A DNA stretch of 43,297 nt from Verrucomicrobiota bacterium (GTDB lineage Bacteria; Verrucomicrobiota; Verrucomicrobiia; Limisphaerales; UBA1096). Shown here piece after piece: positions 26,424 through 35,313 of this stretch (positions are counted from its first letter, which is position 1; the number at the start of each line of letters is the position of its first letter). The stretch lies in assembly GCA_014382705.1 (NCBI GenBank), contig JACNJE010000102.1, forward strand, positions 1 to 43,297, read 5' to 3'. The translations under genes and the position numbers were made by a program. A model generated the notes under the pieces. It did no database searches and was not told the DNA's origin. It was given only the letters and a program-made list of their open reading frames with translations.

Positions 26424-29400
26424 TTATTCGCGGGTGATGAACTCGTCGAGATTGAGGAAAATGCGGGTGAGTGCCGCCCAGGCACTGGCGTCCACCCCAT
26501 CGTTGAAGGCCTTGGCTTCGGCCTCGTGCTCGCCGTAATACCTCTTGGCCTTCTCAAGCAACGCCGTGAAGGCGTTCATCTCGTCCGATGCAGGCGTCCG
26601 CGCGGCGCAGAGCTGGAAGCCAAGCCGGATTCGGTCCGGGTCACTGTCGCGTTCCCGCAGGAGCCGCTTGGCCATCGCCTTGGCCGCGTCCGTGAACACG
26701 GAGTTGTTCAGCGTGGCCAGCGCGGCGATGGGCGTGTTGGAGATGGTTCGCTTCAGGCAGGTGACGTTGCTGTCCGGGCAGTCAAACGTGATGAGGTTTG
26801 GGTGCGGGGACGTGCGCTTGAAGAAGGTGTACATGCCGCGACGATACCGGTCCTCGCCGCGGCTCACGTTCCATTTGAAGTTATTGGCGTAACTCAACGC
26901 CGCCACCCCGGGCGGCAGGGGCGGGTAGACACTGGCTCCGCCGATTTTGCCCGAGAGTTGGCCGCTGGCGGCCAGGGTGAGATCCTGAACAATCTCAGCT
27001 TCCACCCGGAAACGGTTTTGCCGGTGGAGCAGATGGTTGCCGGGATCCCTGTCCGCCAGTTCGAGGCGGTGAATGGATGCTTGCTGATACGTCGCACTCT
27101 GGGTGATGAGCCGGATGAGTTCCTTGCGGCTCCAGCCGCGGCGGACGTATTCTCCGGCGAGCCAGTCCAGCAGTGCCGGATGGGTGGGAGGATCGCCGCG
27201 AACGCCGAAATCGTTGAGGGTGCGCACCAGTCCCTCGCCGAACAGGTTGGCCCAGATTTGATTCACGGCGACGCGTGGCACCATCGGATTCCGACCGTTC
27301 ACCAGCCAGCGCGCAAGATCGAGCCGGTCGCCCTCTCCCCGGTTGCGGATCGTCGGCAGGGTGGCAAAGGCGCCGGCAACGACCTTCCCGCGGGGTTGCT
27401 TGAACTCGCCGCGATGCAGGATGTGGGTTATCCGCGGGTTGTTTTGCCGTTGCGCCATCACCCGGACATTCATCACCGGCGGTTGAGGGGCTTTACCCTT
27501 GAGGGTTTCCAATTCGGATTGTATCCGGGCGACTTCCGAATCCCGGGATTGCAGGAAGGCAAGGAGGGAGTCGTTTTCCTCCGCAGTTCGCTGGCGGGGG
27601 TCTTTTTCGAGAATGCTCACCACGTGCTCTGGAATGCCGTCAGTGGGAAAATTCCCCGTGCGGGCGGTCATGCGGAAGCGTCCAATGGTGTGTTGCGATC
27701 CGTATTCCTGGTCCAGCACAATGTGCAGGTGGATGCCGCTCTCAATTGCCAGCGGCTTGGCCAAGGTGATGTCGAGGGTGTGCGGCATGCCGTACCGGTT
27801 GCCGATGGCCCAGCCGGTGCCTTTCGTGCCGGCGCCCCCCTTGCCGTCGATGGCATTTTTCGCAGGCCAATCGTTCTGGGAATGGTTGGCGCTCGCTTGG
27901 CCAAGCGCCAACAAGTTTAGCGCATCATGGTCGAAATTCGGGCTTGGACTGGCGTAGACGCGCACTTCGTTCAGCACAAAGTTGCCATGGGGCGTCCGGC
28001 CAGGCCCTTTCGCGCCGAGGGAGTCATCCGGCAAAACCTCCAGCCGGATGCCGGAGAGTTGATTCAGGCCGGTCTTATAGTACAACTCGTACTCTGCTTT
28101 CGCGGGATTTTCCCCGCTGACCAGCAGCGAGCCGTCCTCTTTTTGGGTGAACCGTACCTTGTCGCTCACATCGGCGCGGGCGTTCAAAAGTTCCATGCGG
28201 TGAAACTTCACCGGTTCACTCTTCCGGCTGGCAATCTCATTGCGCAACGACCGCTCCAGCGCAGGCAATTGCTGCCTCAACAATGCAACCCGGTTCTTGA
28301 GGGTTGCCTCCATCGCGTTGAGCTTCGAAGCGTGTGCCGTCTTGGCGTTCGTGAAGTCGACGACCGCCTCCCGCGACCTTGGGACGTTCGTGTTGGTTTC
28401 ATCGGCGTTGTTGAAGTAGGCATACAGCTTGTAATATTCCTCCTGGGACAGTTGGTCGTACTTGTGGTTGTGGCATCGCGCACAGCCCACGGTCAGGCCG
28501 AGCCAGACGGAGCCCAACGTCTCCGTGCGGTCCATCACCGCGGCAACGCGCCACTGTTCCTGGTCGGTGCCGCCCTCGGTGTTGGTGAGGGTCTGGCGGT
28601 TGAATGCCGTGGCAAGCCGTTGTGCGTCGGTGGCATCCGGCAGCAGGTCGCCGGCAAGTTGATCGATTGTAAATCGGTCGAACGGCAGGTCGGTGTTGAT
28701 GGCATGGATGACCCAGTCCCGATACCGCCAAGCATTCATGCGTGGCCGGTCCTTCTCGTAACCGTCGCTGTCCGCGTACCGGGCCTTGTCGAGCCAGTGT
28801 CGGCTCCACCGTTCGCCAAAGTGCCGGGAGGCAAGTAGCCGTTCGACGAGTCTGCGGTAGGATTCAGGGGAGGTGTTGTTTCGGAATGCTTCCACTTCGC
28901 CAGGCGAGGGGGGCAGCCCGACAAGATCATAGCTGAGGCGTTTGATCAGCGTGCCTCGATCGGCGCGTGGCGAGGGTTGTATCCCGTTTGCTTCAAGCTT
29001 GGCTGCGACAAACCGGTCGATCCCATTCCGAACCCAGCCGGGTTCCTTCACCTTCGGCAGCGATGGATCGCTCAACGGCCGGTAGGCCCAGTGTTGGCTC
29101 CACGGCCCGCCTTCCGCGATCCACTCGCGGATCAGGGCGACTTGAGCCGGTTCCAGACGATTGCCGTGATCCGGCGGGGGCATCAGGTCATCGGCATCCG
29201 GGGTGCTTACCCGGCGGATGAGTTCGCTGCCGTCCGGGTCACCTTCCGCCAAGGCCCGCTTGCCTGATTTCAACGGGGAGCGGATGATCCGTTCATCCAT
29301 TAGGTTCAGCCCCGCCTTTTGCGTGTCCGGGCCGTGGCATGCCGCGCAGTTCTCGGCAAAAATGGGCTGAATTTCGCGGGCAAAATCGACTCCGGCCACG

Positions 29401-29465
29401 CCCGGTATCAGGGCGAGCCACATTCCGAGGATCCATACGGGCTTCCCTGTGAAACAACGTGTCAT
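26424..29465 (-). CDS. PSCyt1/DUF1549/DUF1553 cytochrome-domain protein
   Basis: 1013 residues from ATG 29465, chosen because it begins a signal peptide (CFTGKPVWILGMWLALIPGVAG); an in-frame start at 29504 gives no better leader. Near residue 45 a planctomycete cytochrome C domain has heme motif CAACH. DUF1549 (about 140-340) carries a second CxxCH (CARCHNHKYD). A central region with LDITLAKP strands looks like a carbohydrate-binding-type beta domain, and DUF1553 fills the C-terminus (LARWLVNGRNPMVPRVAVNQ, SATYQQAS, RRGMYTFFKRT). The family is secreted and often linked to polysaccharide breakdown, but the reaction is unknown. First gene of a pair with DUF1501. Palindrome copies at 27757 and 27897. 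Confidence 0.9.
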   Translation of the reverse strand: MTRCFTGKPVWILGMWLALIPGVAGVDFAREIQPIFAENCAACHGPDTQKAGLNLMDERIIRSPLKSGKRALAEGDPDGSELIRRVSTPDADDLMPPPDHGNRLEPAQVALIREWIAEGGPWSQHWAYRPLSDPSLPKVKEPGWVRNGIDRFVAAKLEANGIQPSPRADRGTLIKRLSYDLVGLPPSPGEVEAFRNNTSPESYRRLVERLLASRHFGERWSRHWLDKARYADSDGYEKDRPRMNAWRYRDWVIHAINTDLPFDRFTIDQLAGDLLPDATDAQRLATAFNRQTLTNTEGGTDQEQWRVAAVMDRTETLGSVWLGLTVGCARCHNHKYDQLSQEEYYKLYAYFNNADETNTNVPRSREAVVDFTNAKTAHASKLNAMEATLKNRVALLRQQLPALERSLRNEIASRKSEPVKFHRMELLNARADVSDKVRFTQKEDGSLLVSGENPAKAEYELYYKTGLNQLSGIRLEVLPDDSLGAKGPGRTPHGNFVLNEVRVYASPSPNFDHDALNLLALGQASANHSQNDWPAKNAIDGKGGAGTKGTGWAIGNRYGMPHTLDITLAKPLAIESGIHLHIVLDQEYGSQHTIGRFRMTARTGNFPTDGIPEHVVSILEKDPRQRTAEENDSLLAFLQSRDSEVARIQSELETLKGKAPQPPVMNVRVMAQRQNNPRITHILHRGEFKQPRGKVVAGAFATLPTIRNRGEGDRLDLARWLVNGRNPMVPRVAVNQIWANLFGEGLVRTLNDFGVRGDPPTHPALLDWLAGEYVRRGWSRKELIRLITQSATYQQASIHRLELADRDPGNHLLHRQNRFRVEAEIVQDLTLAASGQLSGKIGGASVYPPLPPGVAALSYANNFKWNVSRGEDRYRRGMYTFFKRTSPHPNLITFDCPDSNVTCLKRTISNTPIAALATLNNSVFTDAAKAMAKRLLRERDSDPDRIRLGFQLCAARTPASDEMNAFTALLEKAKRYYGEHEAEAKAFNDGVDASAWAALTRIFLNLDEFITRE

Positions 29466-29521
29466 TTCAGAACCTGCCTTGCTTCCGGGAAATGTAGACC
29501 CCATCGGCCGAAACTGTCAAA

Positions 29522-29611
29522 TGGCGGAAGGGGAGGGATTCGAACCCCCGGTGCGATTGCTCGCACAACGCTTTTCGAGAGCGCCCCGTTCGACCACTCC
29601 GGCACCCTTCC
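29522..29611 (-). tRNA. tRNA-Ser(CGA)
   Basis: The minus-strand sequence folds as a class II tRNA: acceptor GGAAGGG pairs with CCCTTCC, the discriminator is G and CCA is encoded. D-arm CCGGAGTGGTCGAACGG; anticodon stem GCGCT/AGCGT with loop CTCGAAA, giving anticodon CGA (reads UCG). A long variable arm (TGTGCGAGCAATCGCA) and T-loop TTCGAAT complete it. It lies between the amidohydrolase stop (29648) and the PSCyt1 gene start. No attachment-site duplication was noticed in the window. Confidence 0.97.
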
Positions 29612-29647
29612 CGCGGGGCGCGCATTTTGGTCGATTCCCGTTCCGGT

Positions 29648-30616
29648 TCAAGTTAATTGGTAAAAACGGACGGCATTGTCGTGAAATAATTTTCGCTGAT
29701 GCTGTGCCGGCCGACCTGAGACGATTTCCTTGAGGGCATCCACCCATTGGTCGAACCTGGCACCCAGCAGGCAGACTGGCCAGTCGCCGCCAAACATCAC
29801 CCGCTCCGGCCCGAAGCGGTCGAGGCAGTGATTGACGATCGGTGCCAGTTGCTCCGCTGACCAATCCTTGGTGGCATGTGCAACGATGCCGGAGATTTTG
29901 CAGGCGGTGTTGGGTTGATCCGCCAGTTTGGCCATGGCTTCGGACCACGGCTTGGCCACGTGCGTCGGGGTGGCGCCGTCGCGTTGAGGCTCGGGGAGGA
30001 ACGCCTTCGGGTCGGCGGTGCCGCAGTGGTCGATCACGAACCGGGTGTCAGGGCAGCGCTTGACCAGTTCCAGCGCGTCGTTCAACTGGGTGGGCTGGAT
30101 AGTGATCTCAAAATGTTTATCGAGTTTGCCGAGCAGTTGCACCGAGTCGATGAAACGTGGTTGAAGGCAGAAGCCTTCGGGCGTTGTTTCCATCAGCCGG
30201 CGCAGCCCCTTGATGTGCGGGTTGTCCCAGTGCGGGTTGATGTATTTCGAAAAGCCTTCGGTTTCGGGACGGCCTGAGATGACCCCGGCGACGGTCGGAT
30301 AATTTGGGTCCCTTGAGATTTCCGTGACGAACTTGGCCTCGTCGTTTTGTTGTTCGGGGATGACGTCGACTTCGAGGTAGACCGCCTTGACGACGTTCAA
30401 TCCATGGGTGGCTGCAAGGTAGTCGGCCAAGCGGAAACTGCGCTTGAGTACGGGCGGTGCCCCGTCGAGCCAGGCAAGTTTGAAGTGGTTGAGATCCCAC
30501 AGGTGCTGGTGGGTGTCGACGATGGGGAGTTGTTTTTTGTTGTTCCTGCTTAATGACGTGCAGCCGGTTGCCGCAACGGTGGCAGCGGAAGTGGCGATGA
30601 ATTCTCGGCGATTCAT
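29648..30616 (-). CDS. Amidohydrolase family (COG3618-like) lactonase/hydrolase
   Basis: 322 residues from ATG 30616, which begins a Tat-type leader (MNRREFIATSAATVAATGC) with a possible lipobox Cys19; longer open reading upstream overlaps the symporter gene and is ignored. Metal-dependent TIM-barrel features: HxH in PIVDTHQHLWD (His36, His38), RFVIDHCGTADP, and the late Asp motif VMFGGDWPVC. COG3618 members hydrolyse sugar lactones such as fuconolactone or related dicarboxylate lactones. The gene follows a symporter (19 bp) and a rhamnonate-dehydratase-like gene, supporting a role in opening a deoxysugar lactone, but the Tat or lipoprotein leader would place it outside the cytoplasm. Substrate is inference. 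Confidence 0.85.
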   Translation of the reverse strand: MNRREFIATSAATVAATGCTSLSRNNKKQLPIVDTHQHLWDLNHFKLAWLDGAPPVLKRSFRLADYLAATHGLNVVKAVYLEVDVIPEQQNDEAKFVTEISRDPNYPTVAGVISGRPETEGFSKYINPHWDNPHIKGLRRLMETTPEGFCLQPRFIDSVQLLGKLDKHFEITIQPTQLNDALELVKRCPDTRFVIDHCGTADPKAFLPEPQRDGATPTHVAKPWSEAMAKLADQPNTACKISGIVAHATKDWSAEQLAPIVNHCLDRFGPERVMFGGDWPVCLLGARFDQWVDALKEIVSGRPAQHQRKLFHDNAVRFYQLT

Positions 30617-30635
30617 GGTTTTGTGTTTTGTTTGG

Positions 30636-32363
30636 TTAGATGAAAATGACGAAGCCAAGGAACAGGCCAATCGCCAGAACGGCGAGGCCAAGCGCGAGCG
30701 GGGCGGGGCCGGTTGGTTCCGCTTGGCCAAGCGTGGCCGGATCCTGCCAAAAGAGCGGACTGGTTTCCCGGCCACGAATGAGCGTGGTGATGCCCATGGC
30801 CGCGCCGGTGACGAGAAACGTGACCGGCCCGGTGGCGTTGCCGTCCATCATCGCAGGAGGCAGCAGGGCGGTGCCGTCTGATTCGGCGAGCGACTTGGCT
30901 GCGAAGGCGTAGAGACCGAACCCGACGCCGGCGCTCAACCCGACCAGCGCGGAGCTCCGATGCGCGCGGGTGAATGAGCCGAGCAGATAAACCACCAGCA
31001 ACGGCACAACAAAGCTGCCCACCACCTCTAAATAATAATCAATCATGCCACGCGAGCTGTTTTCCCCCGATGGCAGCAGAGATGGGATATAAAGAAAGGA
31101 ACCAAAGATGATCACCGGCGTGAGCCAGCGACCGACGGCGAGATAGTGAGCGTCCTCGCGATCCGGGGCGATCATCCGCCGGTACACATCGCGCGTGAGC
31201 AGCGCGGACAGGGTGGAGCCGATGGAGTCGTATGTGGAGAAGGCCGCCGCCATCACTCCGGCAACGATCAGGCCCTTCAATCCTGTCGAGGTCAGGTCGC
31301 GCACCATGACCGGGAAAATCGCATCCTTCGAGCGGATCGTTTCGTCCACCGGCAGGGCGTTGATTTCCGGATAAAGTGCGCGGCCGAACAGGCCAAGCGT
31401 TTGCGCGAGGAATGTGGCGCCGATTAAAACCAAGCCGGCGAAGGCGACTGAATGCTTGAGGTGCCGTTCGTTGCGCGCGCCGAGCAGTCGCATCGACTGG
31501 GTGTGGTTGACGATGGAGTAGGCCATCCCGGCGAGGATCAGGCTCATGCAGGCCAGCCAAGCGGGGCTGCGGTGGACGATTTGTTGAGTGGTTTTATCGT
31601 GTGTGCCGCCAAGCCGTAATTGTTTGGCAATCTCCTCTTGGCCAAGCGATGACGCGTCAGACCGAGTGATGGCTTCGGTGCCGGTATGCAACATTTGTTG
31701 CTCCAGTTCGGCAGATTCAGCGTTCAGCTTGGCCTGTAATCCACTCCAACCGCCGACTTCGTTTGCGATAATGAAGAACAAAACCACGGTTGCGAGGATC
31801 ATGACTACGGATTGCAGAGAGTCGGTGATCGCCACCATTTTTAGCCCGCCGGCCATCGTGTAGAATGTCGCAAGCAGTGCGATGCACGCGACCATCGTCC
31901 AAGCCGTGGCATCACCCCAGCCGCAGACGATTTTCAGTGTGAGGAAGTTGGTCGTGCTGATCATCCCAAGAATGACCGTGCGGTAAAGCACCTGCACGAG
32001 GACGCTGGTGACCCTCGCGGACAATCCGAACCGGGCCTCAAGATACTCGGCGTTGGTGTACATTCCGGAGCGGTACATCGGCAGAATAATGCCGTGTGCG
32101 AGCAACAACCAACCGCCAATGCAACCGACCCAGTTGATGAGGTAGAACTTGACGCCGATGCCGTAGGTTGCTCCCGAATCGACTACGATATCCGTGGAGT
32201 CGACCAGTGTGGCGTAGAGGGACAAGCCGACAATCCACCATGGCAAAGTGCGCCCGGCAAGAAACCAATCCTTGCTGTCCTTCGTGCCGCCGCTCTTGAG
32301 CAGGGCAAACAAGATCACTGGCCCGTTGAGGGCCAGCACAATGATCCAGTCGATGGCGCTCAT
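30636..32363 (-). CDS. Sodium:solute symporter (SSS family)
   Basis: 575 residues and about 13-14 hydrophobic segments from the N-terminus (WIIVLALNGPVILFALL) to the last (LALGLAVLAIGLFLGFVIFI). SSS signatures include DWFLAGRTLPWWIVGLSLYATLVDS (Na+-site region near residue 33-57), YTNAEYLEARFG, FYTMAGGLKMVAITDSLQ and VAGVMAAAFSTYDSIGSTLSALLTRDVYRR. A hydrophilic insert (about 220-265) with LGQEEIAKQL contains a palindrome copy. Such symporters take up sugars, sugar acids or similar solutes with Na+. It lies between the dehydratase (18 bp) and amidohydrolase (19 bp) genes, so it is probably the importer of the operon's substrate. Confidence 0.92.
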   Translation of the reverse strand: MSAIDWIIVLALNGPVILFALLKSGGTKDSKDWFLAGRTLPWWIVGLSLYATLVDSTDIVVDSGATYGIGVKFYLINWVGCIGGWLLLAHGIILPMYRSGMYTNAEYLEARFGLSARVTSVLVQVLYRTVILGMISTTNFLTLKIVCGWGDATAWTMVACIALLATFYTMAGGLKMVAITDSLQSVVMILATVVLFFIIANEVGGWSGLQAKLNAESAELEQQMLHTGTEAITRSDASSLGQEEIAKQLRLGGTHDKTTQQIVHRSPAWLACMSLILAGMAYSIVNHTQSMRLLGARNERHLKHSVAFAGLVLIGATFLAQTLGLFGRALYPEINALPVDETIRSKDAIFPVMVRDLTSTGLKGLIVAGVMAAAFSTYDSIGSTLSALLTRDVYRRMIAPDREDAHYLAVGRWLTPVIIFGSFLYIPSLLPSGENSSRGMIDYYLEVVGSFVVPLLVVYLLGSFTRAHRSSALVGLSAGVGFGLYAFAAKSLAESDGTALLPPAMMDGNATGPVTFLVTGAAMGITTLIRGRETSPLFWQDPATLGQAEPTGPAPLALGLAVLAIGLFLGFVIFI

Positions 32364-32381
32364 GGTCGGTGAATCAGACGG

Positions 32382-33551
32382 TCAGTCGGTAAAAATTCGT
32401 TCATTCACCATGACGCCGAGGCCCGGTTTGCCCGGTGCACTGACCCGGCCGTTTTCCGGTTGAGGCTCATCGTGGAAAATCGGTTCCACTTCGGCATCCG
32501 GCATGGCGTCCCAACAGGGGAGAGGGAAATACTCGATCATTGGGATGGCCGTCTCCGCAAGCGCGAAGTGAACATGCGTTGGTCCGTAAGCATGTGGGAT
32601 GACAGTGACGCCGGCTGCCAGCGCAAGGGAGCAAATGCGGCGTCCCTCCGATAGACCCCCGCAACGTCGGAGGTCCGGCTGGATAATGTCCATCGCCTGT
32701 TTTTCGATAATCTGCTGGAAGCCAAAACGTGTGTATTCGTGTTCTCCGCCGGAGACCGGGATGTCTGTTTCCTGCCGCAGTTTGGCGTAGCTGTTGAGGT
32801 CGTCTGGAAGGAACGCTTCCTCGAGCCATGCGAGGCGGTATGGCTCAAGGCGTTTGACCATTTTTTTCGCGTAAAGAAAATCCCAGCCCATGTAGGCGTC
32901 GGCCATGATTTCGATCTCGTCGCCGACGGCATCGCGCACGTTGGCGATGTGCTCCTCGTTGGCTCGCATGCCATCGATGCCGTGTCCGGGGCCGTAGGGG
33001 AAGCGCATTTTCATCGCCTTGTAACCTTCGGCGACGTAGGCCTTGGCCTCGGCTTTCACCTTGTCGGCACCCACCGGATGCAAGGCCGAGGCGTACACCG
33101 GGATGTCCGGTTGCACCGGGCCGCCGAGCAGTTGGTAGACCGGCTTGTCGGCGGCTTTGCCCGCCAGATCCCACAGCGCGAGGTCGATCGCGCTCAGCGC
33201 CTGCAAAGCCACGCCTTTGCGGCCGTAGGGCAGGGTGGCACGAAAGAGTCGATCCCACAGGCCCTCGATCTCGCGGGCGTCCTGTCCGATGAGCAACCGG
33301 CTCATATGGTTTTCGATGATCAACGGGATGGCGCTGCAGCCGTCCTCGCACCAGCCGGCGCCAACGAGGCCGCCCTCGGTTTCAATCTCGACCACGGCCA
33401 TCCCGGAATCCCAAAACCACGAGCCGCGCGTCACCTCGAACTGCGGATAAATGTCGAGCGGCGTCACGAGCGGCAACGTTTTTTCGCGTTCAGCCAGGTG
33501 GCCCCAGATGGAACGGTTCGCGTGCCGTGTCCTGACGGAGGTGATTTTCAC
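32382..33551 (-). CDS. Enolase-superfamily sugar-acid dehydratase, rhamnonate dehydratase-like
   Basis: 389 residues. Mandelate racemase/muconate lactonising N-terminal domain (1-~125), then the barrel: metal ligands Asp218 (IMADAYM), Glu244/245 (WLEEAF) and Glu270 (GGEHE); likely acid/base His320 (VIPHAYGP). The stretch KMRFPYGPGHG at ~181 and PIFHDEPQPENGRV near the end match the pattern of L-rhamnonate dehydratase (KMPTHWGPHDG; NEPVPVNGRI in the E. coli enzyme as I recall it), so dehydration of L-rhamnonate or L-fuconate is the best guess. First gene of the operon with symporter and lactonase-like hydrolase. Divergent from the GNAT gene with 103 bp between, which includes one full palindrome. 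Confidence 0.88.
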   Translation of the reverse strand: MKITSVRTRHANRSIWGHLAEREKTLPLVTPLDIYPQFEVTRGSWFWDSGMAVVEIETEGGLVGAGWCEDGCSAIPLIIENHMSRLLIGQDAREIEGLWDRLFRATLPYGRKGVALQALSAIDLALWDLAGKAADKPVYQLLGGPVQPDIPVYASALHPVGADKVKAEAKAYVAEGYKAMKMRFPYGPGHGIDGMRANEEHIANVRDAVGDEIEIMADAYMGWDFLYAKKMVKRLEPYRLAWLEEAFLPDDLNSYAKLRQETDIPVSGGEHEYTRFGFQQIIEKQAMDIIQPDLRRCGGLSEGRRICSLALAAGVTVIPHAYGPTHVHFALAETAIPMIEYFPLPCWDAMPDAEVEPIFHDEPQPENGRVSAPGKPGLGVMVNERIFTD

Positions 33552-33654
33552 GCGGCGACGTTACTGGAAAGCTGCGGGAATCCCAGCAAGATTCGTCCCT
33601 GATTCAGCATTGAAATGGGTTGGCCCCAGCGCTTGGCCAAGCGATCATTCGGGC

Positions 33655-34098
33655 GTGGAGATTCGTTCACCCGAGACGGATACCGAGTTTGAACGTTACT
33701 ACGATTTGCGCTGGCGGGTGCTGCGCGCGCCGTGGGGCCGGCCGCGCGGCAGCGAACGCGACACGCTCGACGCCTCTGCATCGCATGTCGCCGGATACGA
33801 CGAGGCCAAGCGCTTGGTTGCCATCGGCCGCCTGCATGCTGTCGAGGCCGGCGTGGGCCAAGTGCGCTATATGGCGGTGGAGGAGGCCACGCGCGGCCAG
33901 GGGCTTGGCCAAGCGGTGTTGGACGAGCTCGAGCGCCTGGCCAAGCGGCTCGGAATGAAGGCGGTCATCCTCGACGCCAGGGAGGCCGCAGAGGGGTTTT
34001 ATTTGCGGAACGGTTACGTGGCAACCGGCGACGGTCACACGTTGTTCGGGGAGGTGCGACACACGAAAATGGAAAAATTAATGACCGGTTCGGCTTGA
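33655..34098 (+). CDS. GNAT family N-acetyltransferase
   Basis: 147 residues from GTG 33655 (MEIRSPETDTEFERYYDLRW); the frame is open upstream but there overlaps the divergent dehydratase gene. Acetyl-CoA-binding motif A is RYMAVEEATRGQGLGQAVLDELE (RxxGxG at RGQGLG); a later strand reads AVILDAREAAEGFYLRNGY. The family moves acetyl from acetyl-CoA to an amine; the acceptor is unknown. The palindrome at core 33905-33912 encodes the GLGQA of the CoA loop. No clear ribosome-binding site. Stands alone; the next gene starts 38-53 bp later. Confidence 0.88.
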   Translation: MEIRSPETDTEFERYYDLRWRVLRAPWGRPRGSERDTLDASASHVAGYDEAKRLVAIGRLHAVEAGVGQVRYMAVEEATRGQGLGQAVLDELERLAKRLGMKAVILDAREAAEGFYLRNGYVATGDGHTLFGEVRHTKMEKLMTGSA

Positions 34099-34135
34099 TT
34101 TTGTCGGTCGGTTGGTTTGCATTCCGTTCCCTTTG

Positions 34136-35251
34136 ATGTCAGGAGAAAGGTTGAATCCCCAAGAGAAGCAGGCCTTGTTGAACTTGGCCAAGGCCTTGGT
34201 TGATCAGCAGGCGGCCAAGGTGCTTGTGCCTCCGCAGGAAAATGCCGACGGCTTTTGGTTCGGCTCGGGCAACCTCATCGAGCCGGAGCCGGGCCGGTTT
34301 TTGCTGTGCGGCCGCTACCGAAACCACGGCGATTCACGAACCGGCACGGCGGCCGGCACGCGCGGGCTGGAGTTCGCAATCTTCGAGGCCACCTCGCCGG
34401 AGGGGCCGTTCACCAAGATTCGCTCCTTCACGAAACAGGATCTTTCCCAAGCCGACGCCCCGGTCGTTTCCATCGAGGGCGGCAAACTGTTCGCCGGCCC
34501 GGGCGGCTTGGAGTTGTTCGTCTCGACGGAAAAGGGGATCAATTATCCGAACGGATTGGAGTCGTTTCAAAAACCGGGAACCGGCGTCTGGTCGATCGAT
34601 CACATATCGGCCGCCGGCGTGGCCGGGCTGGACCCGGCGACGTTGACGGAGGCCCAGTCGTCGAGGGAAGGCGCGACGTTGCACGTCAAGGATCCGGTGG
34701 TGTTCGAGGCACCGTCCGGCGGGACGGCGCTGCTGTTTTGTTCGCATCCCTTCAGCTGGGCGAGCTCGAACACCGGCCTCGCCGTTCGTCCGGCCGGCGG
34801 CGGTTCATTTGAATTGCAGACACATGGCATGATCCGGCGCGGCGCGGCCTGGGATGTCGCCTGCACACGGGTGACGGATCGGCTGCCGGTGCCGTGTGTC
34901 GGTCGGTTCGCCTCGCTGTCGCCGCTGTCGCTCTACTTTTACGACGGGGCGGAGTGCCTGCGTTCACTGGACGAAAACGCCAGCGCGGCCAGGCGTCCGC
35001 GCGGCTATTCGTGCGAGGAACTCGGGGGTTTGGCCTGGGGGTGGGATGCGGCTTTCCCGCGGATCGAGCCTCTTTCGGTTGATTTCCCGCTGTTCATCTC
35101 GCCGCACGGGACCGGCTGCAGCCGCTACGTCTCGACGCTGGCGACCGGCGGCGGGATCATGGCCAGTTGGCAGCAATCCCAGCCGGACCGGTCGCAGCCG
35201 TTGGTCGGCAATTTCGCCAGCAGTGAAACCGTTGCCGGTTTGCTGGACTGA
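34136..35251 (+). CDS. Predicted glycosidase-like beta-propeller protein, unknown substrate
   Basis: 371 residues from ATG 34136; TTG 34151, preceded by AGGAG, is a credible alternative giving LNPQEKQALLNL. There is no signal peptide, so it is probably cytoplasmic. Motifs GFWFGSGNLIEPEPGRFLLCGRYR, TSPEGPFTKI, HVKDPVVFEAPSGGTALLFCSHP, and ISPHGTGCSRYVST resemble the blade pattern (G.GN..., DP.V...) of five-bladed propeller glycosidases such as GH43/GH32/GH130-type proteins, but I cannot place it in one family and the catalytic acids are not certain. The PlsC-type gene follows 62 bp later. A palindrome copy encodes LNLAKAL near the start. Confidence 0.6.
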   Translation: MSGERLNPQEKQALLNLAKALVDQQAAKVLVPPQENADGFWFGSGNLIEPEPGRFLLCGRYRNHGDSRTGTAAGTRGLEFAIFEATSPEGPFTKIRSFTKQDLSQADAPVVSIEGGKLFAGPGGLELFVSTEKGINYPNGLESFQKPGTGVWSIDHISAAGVAGLDPATLTEAQSSREGATLHVKDPVVFEAPSGGTALLFCSHPFSWASSNTGLAVRPAGGGSFELQTHGMIRRGAAWDVACTRVTDRLPVPCVGRFASLSPLSLYFYDGAECLRSLDENASAARRPRGYSCEELGGLAWGWDAAFPRIEPLSVDFPLFISPHGTGCSRYVSTLATGGGIMASWQQSQPDRSQPLVGNFASSETVAGLLD

Positions 35252-35313
35252 TTATTGCCGGACTATTCAGTTTTCAATCGCCCCGTTCGGGCGTAGCTTG
35301 GGCCTGCAACCCT

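Noticed and set aside
26526..27920. 464-codon plus-strand frame opposite the DUF1553 gene
   Set aside because: Antisense shadow; the minus strand encodes a full, well-recognised family with two heme motifs.
29522..29611. tRNA-Ser as an integration site for a genomic island
   Set aside because: No integrase and no second copy of the tRNA 3' end were seen in the window.
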